A DNA stretch of 64,000 nt. Source: JAJPKK01 sp963787675 (lineage in GTDB: Bacteria > Pseudomonadota > Alphaproteobacteria > Rhizobiales > Xanthobacteraceae). This document shows positions 59,599-64,000 of this stretch, piece after piece. The notes under the pieces are model-generated. The model did not search any database. It had not been told where the DNA came from and saw only the letters and a program-made list of their open reading frames with translations. The stretch covers positions 1,612,001 through 1,676,000 of the forward strand of contig CAWBDV010000003.1 in the NCBI GenBank assembly GCA_963787675.1, given 5' to 3'. The first letter of the stretch is position 1. Every line of letters begins with the position of its first letter. A program made the translations under genes and the position numbers.

Positions 59599-60840
59599 TT
59601 AGGGCTTCTCGAACTTCAATACGCCCGGGTGGCGGGCCGCAATCGAGCGCGCCTCGGCGAGCGAGCGGGCGCCAAGCTGGCCGAGTGCGGCCTTGAGCTC
59701 GTCGGTCAGGAGATCGATCACGTGGGCGGGTCCTGCCTCGCCGAGCGCGCCGAGCCCCCAGAGGAAGGCTTTGCCCGCCATGGCAGCGCTCGCGCCCAAC
59801 GCGAGCGCGCGAGCGATATCGACGCCGGAACGGACCCCTGAATCCATCAGCACCGTCGCACGGCTGCCGACCGTCGCGACGATCGCCGGCAGCGCATCGA
59901 TCGGCGGCGGCAAAGCGTCGATCTGGCGTCCGCCATGGTTCGAGACGACGATGCCGTCGACGCCGAGTGCGACCGCCTGCTCGGCGTCCTGCGGATGCAG
60001 AATGCCTTTCACCACCAACGGCCGCTTCCAGCGGTCGCGATAGCGTGCGACTTCATCCCAGGTGAAAGCGCCGGCCATGAAATTGCGGGCGAACATTGCC
60101 GCTTCCGCAAGCGTCGCGCGCTTGCCGACGTAGGGCAACAGGTTGGAAAACCGCGGATGGCCGTTCTTCCACAGCGACCACAGCCAACCGGGCGACGCAG
60201 CGATCGCAAGCGCCATGCCAAGATCGGGCCGAAACGGAGTCGTAATGCCGCTCGCGACCTCGCGCGGGCGCGTGGTGCGCACCGGCACATCGAGGGTCAG
60301 CATCAATACGTGGACGCCGGCCGCGTCGGCGCGCTTGGCGAGGTCGAAGCCGACCGCATGATCGTCCTTGGCAAAACGGTAGAGCTGAAACCACAGCACA
60401 TCCGGAGCGATCTTCGCCGCATCCTCGATGGTCATGCCGGCAACCGTGCCCAACGTATAAGGAATGCGGGCGCGCTGCGCCGCGGCCGCAAGATAACGAT
60501 CGGCGCCGGGCCACACGATCGCCGGCCCGCCCATCGGCGCGATGCCCAAAGGCGCCGCATAGCGGCGGCCGAGCAACTCGATGTCGACCGGCGGCAGCTG
60601 GGTGGTGTGGCCGTACCGCGGGATGAGCTCGACGGCATCAAGCGCACGCCAGTTGCGCGCGATGCCATCGTCAGCGCCGGCGCCGCCGTCGAGATATTCA
60701 TAGGCGAAGCTTGGGATGCCGCGCACCGCGCGCCGGCGCAGATAGGCAATGGTCGGAAAACGCCGCTTGAGTTTCACCTTGCCGGCCGGCCCGTTCGCGC
60801 CGGCGCCGAGGGAGAAGGTCACCTTGGTAATGTCGTGCAT
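59599..60840 (-). CDS. FMN-dependent alpha-hydroxy-acid dehydrogenase
   Basis: 413 residues from ATG 60840; the frame upstream is IS110-derived. A TIM-barrel flavoenzyme (L-lactate/glycolate/mandelate class): IPSFAYEYLDGGAGADDGIA, APLGIAPMGGPAIVWPGADR, RPLVVKGILHPQDAEQAV (Lys on FMN), GIVVSNHGGRQIDALPPPID (catalytic His) and LMDSGVRSGVDIARALALGA. It oxidises a 2-hydroxy acid to the 2-oxo acid, passing electrons to quinone or oxygen. The substrate cannot be told from sequence. The promoter is probably cut off by the IS110 element just upstream. Confidence 0.92.
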   Translation of the reverse strand: MHDITKVTFSLGAGANGPAGKVKLKRRFPTIAYLRRRAVRGIPSFAYEYLDGGAGADDGIARNWRALDAVELIPRYGHTTQLPPVDIELLGRRYAAPLGIAPMGGPAIVWPGADRYLAAAAQRARIPYTLGTVAGMTIEDAAKIAPDVLWFQLYRFAKDDHAVGFDLAKRADAAGVHVLMLTLDVPVRTTRPREVASGITTPFRPDLGMALAIAASPGWLWSLWKNGHPRFSNLLPYVGKRATLAEAAMFARNFMAGAFTWDEVARYRDRWKRPLVVKGILHPQDAEQAVALGVDGIVVSNHGGRQIDALPPPIDALPAIVATVGSRATVLMDSGVRSGVDIARALALGASAAMAGKAFLWGLGALGEAGPAHVIDLLTDELKAALGQLGARSLAEARSIAARHPGVLKFEKP

Positions 60841-62290
60841 GTTGTCATCATCGTAGATACCATGAGGGCGATGGGCGTGCGTCCGATAGGTTTGGGTTGT
60901 CGCACTCGAACCATCGGAGGCATTAGATGCAAACATCGCATACCGGCACGCCCATCGGGGGTGATCATGGCACGATTTTCGTTTCGATCGAACTGAGCCA
61001 GAAGACATGGCTGGTGACGCTGCACAGCCCGGAGCGGGATCGGCTGTCGCGTCACCGGGTGAAGGGTGGAGCTCATGGTGAGCTGCTGGCGCTGATTGAT
61101 CGTGTGCGTGGGCGGGCGGCCCGCGCGATGGGAGGGGTTCCTGCGGTGGTGAGTTGCTACGAGGCTGGCTACGACGGATTTTGGTTGCACCGGCTTTTGA
61201 CGGCGTCGGGGATCCAGAATTACGTGTTCGATCCGGCGAGCATCGCGGTGGAGCAACGGGGCCGGCGGGCGAAGACCGATCGGATCGACGGCGAGCAGCT
61301 GCTGCGGACCTTGATGGCGTATTGCCGCGGCGAGCCGCGGGTGGTGCGAATCGTGCGGGTGCCGACCATCGAACAGGAGGACGCCCGTCGCGACAGCCGC
61401 GAACGGGAGCGGCTGATCAAGGAGCGGACGGCCCACACCAACCGGATCAAGGCGCTGCTGCGGCTGGTGGGAATGGCGATCGGCAACCCGTGCCGCCGCG
61501 ACTGGCTGACATGGCTTTCGGCGCAGCGGGACCGGCAGGGCCAGGGGGTGCCGCCACGGATGCAGGCCGAGCTTGAGCGCGAGCATGAGCGGCTGATGCT
61601 GCTGTGCCGGCAACTAGCGGCGCTGGAGCGGCCGCCTGCCACAGCCGCGCCGACGCCTGCGGCGGCGCAGATGGCGCAGCGCCGCGACCTCCTGCTGGCG
61701 CTCAAAAGCCTCGGCCCGGTGTTCGCGTCGACGCTGACCAACGAGGCTTTCTACAAGGACTTTCGCAATCGCCGCGAGGTCGCCGGCTATCTCGGACTGG
61801 CTCCCAGTCCGTGGCAAAGCGGCGGGACTGCCCGCGAGCAGGGGATCAGCAAGGCAGGCAATCGGCGTGCCCGTCACAAGGCGATTGAGCTCGCCTGGCT
61901 GTGGCTACGGCATCAGCCGGGCAGCGCGCTTGCTCAATGGTTCCGGCAGCGCACCGTCAATGCCGGTCCTCGCATCAAACGCATCGCCATCGTTGCCTTG
62001 GCGCGCAAGCTGATGGTGGCGCTCTGGCGTTATCTCACAACCGGCCTTGTCCCCGACGGTGCGGTGCTCAAGGCGACCAAGGCGTAACCGCTTCAACGAA
62101 CGCGTCACGCTGCGGCTGTTGCCGCGGTCAGCGCGGGACGGATGGTGACCGTGCCACCCTTGGGCCGACAAACGAGCCGCCCTGTAGATGGGTCACCTCC
62201 TCGTGGCTTCCTCGCCGCAAGCATGCGGAATGTGGGTGCGGACCAATGCGGTCCAACCGGATATGAGGTGATGCAGTGAGCTGCATAAAT
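60841..62290 (+). mobile_element. IS110-family insertion sequence (limits approximate)
   Basis: One transposase gene (60927-62087) with little DNA before it (under 90 bp to the neighbouring gene) and a long non-coding 3' part (about 200 bp). No terminal inverted repeats or target duplication are evident, as expected in this family. The limits are guesses: left between 60841 and 60926, right before the GC-rich repeat at 62423. Confidence 0.6.
60927..62087 (+). CDS. IS110-family transposase/recombinase
   Basis: 386 residues, ATG 60927 after GGAGG. The N-terminal RuvC-like DEDD domain: first acidic residue as Glu in IFVSIELSQKTWLV, then SCYEAGYDGFWLH and RRAKTDRIDGEQLLRTLMAY. The C-terminal Tnp_IS110 (transposase 20) domain has LKSLGPVFASTLTNEAFY, REVAGYLGLAPSPWQSGG, TAREQGISKAGNRRARHKAI with the Ser nucleophile expected in GISKAGN. 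These enzymes recombine using a structured RNA. Intact. The Glu for Asp at position one is a feature of this IELSQ subgroup. Confidence 0.93.
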   Translation: MQTSHTGTPIGGDHGTIFVSIELSQKTWLVTLHSPERDRLSRHRVKGGAHGELLALIDRVRGRAARAMGGVPAVVSCYEAGYDGFWLHRLLTASGIQNYVFDPASIAVEQRGRRAKTDRIDGEQLLRTLMAYCRGEPRVVRIVRVPTIEQEDARRDSRERERLIKERTAHTNRIKALLRLVGMAIGNPCRRDWLTWLSAQRDRQGQGVPPRMQAELEREHERLMLLCRQLAALERPPATAAPTPAAAQMAQRRDLLLALKSLGPVFASTLTNEAFYKDFRNRREVAGYLGLAPSPWQSGGTAREQGISKAGNRRARHKAIELAWLWLRHQPGSALAQWFRQRTVNAGPRIKRIAIVALARKLMVALWRYLTTGLVPDGAVLKATKA

Positions 62291-62420
62291 CATCGGAAGC
62301 CAATCCCGGTGCATGCGGACCGCGACGGCGCGCTGCGCTACGCATGGCTCCGCGCGCCGCCGCTACGCCCAATCCCCGAAATCCCCCAAACCTTCGCAAC
62401 CCTTGACCCAGAGCCCCATA
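62088..62420. other. Non-coding 3' part of IS110 element and flank
   Basis: No coding sequence is supported. In related elements the non-coding end carries the bridge RNA. A local palindromic stretch (GTGCGGACCAATGCGGTCC) lies near 62236. No separate gene before the repeat at 62423. Confidence 0.35.
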
Positions 62421-62422
62421 TG

Positions 62423-62539
62423 AGGGTGGGCAAAGCGAAGCGTGCCCACCGCAGCTCAGAGGGCGGGTAAAGCGAAGCGTGCTCACCGCAGCTCAGAGCG
62501 TGGGCACGCGCGGGCAACCCCGCGCTTTGCCCACCCTAC
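62423..62539. repeat. Extragenic palindromic repeat, copy C
   Basis: GGGTGGGCAAAGCGAAGCGT opens it and CGCTTTGCCCACCCTAC closes it. In between an inner unit (GGCGGGTAAAGCGAAGCGTG) is repeated. It lies just before the end of thiL. Confidence 0.65.
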
Positions 62540-62561
62540 ACTACCGGGTCCTGATCCGGAT

Positions 62562-63578
62562 TCAGAAATGACTATACGAGGGCTTTGCAAACTTGAGCAC
62601 GCGGCCGTCGGCACCGCGAAAGCTCGCCGCCGGTGAACCTGCAGCGACAACACCGATCCTTGTGACCGGCACGCCCACCGATTTGCATTCGGTCTCAAAA
62701 TCCGCGACGTGTGCGGGCGGCAGGGTTGCGATGATCTCGAAATCGTCGCCCCCGGTCAGGATCGTCTCGATCAGGCCGGGATCGGCAGCAAGCGCCGCGC
62801 GCGCGGCATCCGACAGCGGCACGTCGGCGATCGCGACCTCGGCAGCCACCCCTGAGACGCGGCACAACTTGGACAGATCGCCGGCCAACCCGTCGGACAC
62901 GTCCATGGCCGCCGTCGCGTGGCGGCGCAGCGCTTCGGCAATTACTGTGCGCGGCTGGGGCAACAGATAGCGGGAGAGAAGATGCGCGCGCATCGCGGCA
63001 TTGAGTTTCCACTCTCCCCTGCCCCGCCGCAACGCCAGTCCGAGCGCGGCGTCACCGATGGTGCCGGTCGCGACGATGACATCGCCGGGCCGCGCGCCCT
63101 TCCGCCGTACCATCGTGCCATGAGGCAACGTACCGAGCGCAGCGATGTGAACCGTGATCGCGCCGGGGCTCTTGTCGGTGTCGCCACCGAGCAGCGGGCA
63201 GCGATAGTGCTCGGCGTCCTCGCCGAGGCCGCGGACAAAATCCGCGAGCCAGGCTGGCGCAAACCCGGCAGGCAAGGCAATCGAGAGGAGAAAGCCCGCC
63301 GGCGTCGCGCCCTTGGCGGCGAGATCGGAGAGATTGATGCGCAGCGCCTTCTTTGCGACCGCATCAGCGGGATCGTCGGGAAAGAAATGCACGCCGCCGA
63401 TGACACCGTCCGTCGTGAGCACCAGATCGCACCCCGGCGGCGGCGTGATCGCGGCCGCATCATCGGCGAGGCCGAACGCGCCCGGATGCGTCGCGAGCGG
63501 GCGGAAGTATTTTGCGATCAGGCGGTCTTCGCCTGAGCCTTCACCGTCCCCCGATTCTCCGCCGTTACGATCCATCAT
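62562..63578 (-). CDS. thiL: Thiamine-monophosphate kinase
   Basis: 338 residues. Phosphorylates thiamine monophosphate to the pyrophosphate cofactor. PurM-like fold with FGLADDAAAITPPPGCDLVL (metal-binding Asp pair), VAKKALRINLSDLAAKGATP, CPLLGGDTDKSPGAITVHI, AAMDVSDGLAGDLSKLC and LTGGDDFEIIATLPP. Length normal. The start is followed by a Gly/Glu-rich stretch. nusB, its usual partner upstream, is not seen; instead a divergent gene follows. Confidence 0.93.
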   Translation of the reverse strand: MMDRNGGESGDGEGSGEDRLIAKYFRPLATHPGAFGLADDAAAITPPPGCDLVLTTDGVIGGVHFFPDDPADAVAKKALRINLSDLAAKGATPAGFLLSIALPAGFAPAWLADFVRGLGEDAEHYRCPLLGGDTDKSPGAITVHIAALGTLPHGTMVRRKGARPGDVIVATGTIGDAALGLALRRGRGEWKLNAAMRAHLLSRYLLPQPRTVIAEALRRHATAAMDVSDGLAGDLSKLCRVSGVAAEVAIADVPLSDAARAALAADPGLIETILTGGDDFEIIATLPPAHVADFETECKSVGVPVTRIGVVAAGSPAASFRGADGRVLKFAKPSYSHF

Positions 63579-63755
63579 GTCTCGCCGCGATGCAGTGCGC
63601 GCCGATGCCCGTCAGCCCTTGCGGGGAATAGCCTAGCATGGCGTAGAGGGTATAGGTCACGGGCCTTGGTGCCGCGCGACGCGCGAACCATCATCGCGGA
63701 CGTCGCGACAAACGCCGCGCGCGCCGCTCATCCATGTACGAGAAGGGGCTGAGCC

Positions 63756-64000
63756 ATGTCGGCTCGAATTGTCAACAAGATCGCCTGCCGGACTTACGCC
63801 ATCCTGTTTGGCATCGTTGGGGTGCTTATCATCGTCGGCGGCGCGGGTCTGCTCTATCTGGGTATCGCGGGATTTCCGCCGACGGTCCCGCCGGAGACAC
63901 TTGCCAGGATCGACATGGATGCGTTCAAGAAATTCGCGCCTGCCGCGGGGGCATTTTCCCTGATCGTCGGTCTCGTGGTCGCGGCACTTGGCATTCTCGC
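63756..64000 (+). CDS. Membrane protein, truncated by window end
   Basis: 81 codons with ATG 63756 after AAGGGG; the frame is open to the edge. Two hydrophobic spans: ILFGIVGVLIIVGGAGLLYL (about 14-34) and FSLIVGLVVAALGIL (near the edge), joined by a Pro/Thr-rich loop. No family can be named from this part. It is divergent from thiL. Confidence 0.6.
   Translation, partial: MSARIVNKIACRTYAILFGIVGVLIIVGGAGLLYLGIAGFPPTVPPETLARIDMDAFKKFAPAAGAFSLIVGLVVAALGIL

Overview
The window reads as a high-GC alphaproteobacterial chromosome of the Rhizobiales (Bradyrhizobium/Rhodopseudomonas-like or a nearby Xanthobacteraceae). The evidence is the gene order merR - ihfA - fabH - plsX - DUF177 - cytochrome bc1 chaperone - bamE - hppA, the trehalose cluster otsB - GH15 - otsA, several Bug/TctC-type binding proteins and a CoxL-like molybdenum hydroxylase. 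I found no rRNA, tRNA or CRISPR.

The left 45 kb is accessory DNA full of breaks. From 1 to 8.5 kb a PQQ-alcohol-dehydrogenase/esterase gene pair has been cut in four and rejoined. The dehydrogenase N-part is fused in frame to the esterase C-part at 3-1694. The missing middle (dehydrogenase C-part plus esterase signal peptide) lies at about 6612-7266, where the esterase signal peptide is fused in frame to an IS256-type transposase. A second IS256 element (3306-4696, frameshifted) truncates a ProQ/FinO-like gene. The trehalose cluster (9.1-13.1 kb) has a frameshift in otsA and an in-frame stop in the GH15 gene. Gene fragments and small hypotheticals follow, then an orphan Flp pilin and a secreted metallo-beta-lactamase-fold lactonase (15.9-17.2 kb).

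An IS3-family element occurs as two apparently identical 1278-bp copies in opposite orientation (17472-18749 and 38650-39927). Between them lie a small catabolic/uptake cluster (isochorismatase-like hydrolase, two periplasmic binding proteins, BKACE/DUF849 enzyme), two CPBP membrane proteases (one broken), a lipoprotein, a TPR protein, RecD2, a further Bug protein, an HU protein, a phage terminase fragment, an RpoD-type sigma factor that looks like a paralogue, and a B12-radical-SAM protein.

From about 37.0 to 44.6 kb is an integrative, phage-like module, all on the minus strand: tyrosine recombinase, coiled-coil protein, iteron-like direct repeats, HTH protein, family-A DNA polymerase (split by IS3 copy 2), a frameshifted winged-helix-like gene and small packaging-like genes.

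From 44.9 kb to the end is ordinary core chromosome: CoxL-like protein, MerR, IhfA, FabH/PlsX (fatty acid and phospholipid initiation), DUF177, bc1 chaperone, BamE, H+-pyrophosphatase, YhfC-like protease, TPR protein, M48 peptidase, YjgN-type membrane protein, alpha-hydroxy-acid dehydrogenase, an IS110-family element, ThiL and a truncated membrane protein. Palindromic repeats with GCCCACCCTAC/GCGCACCCTAC ends occur only in this core part. Even here hppA carries a one-base frameshift and the YhfC gene an in-frame stop. Several lesions sit in homopolymer runs, so sequencing error must be excluded before calling them decay.
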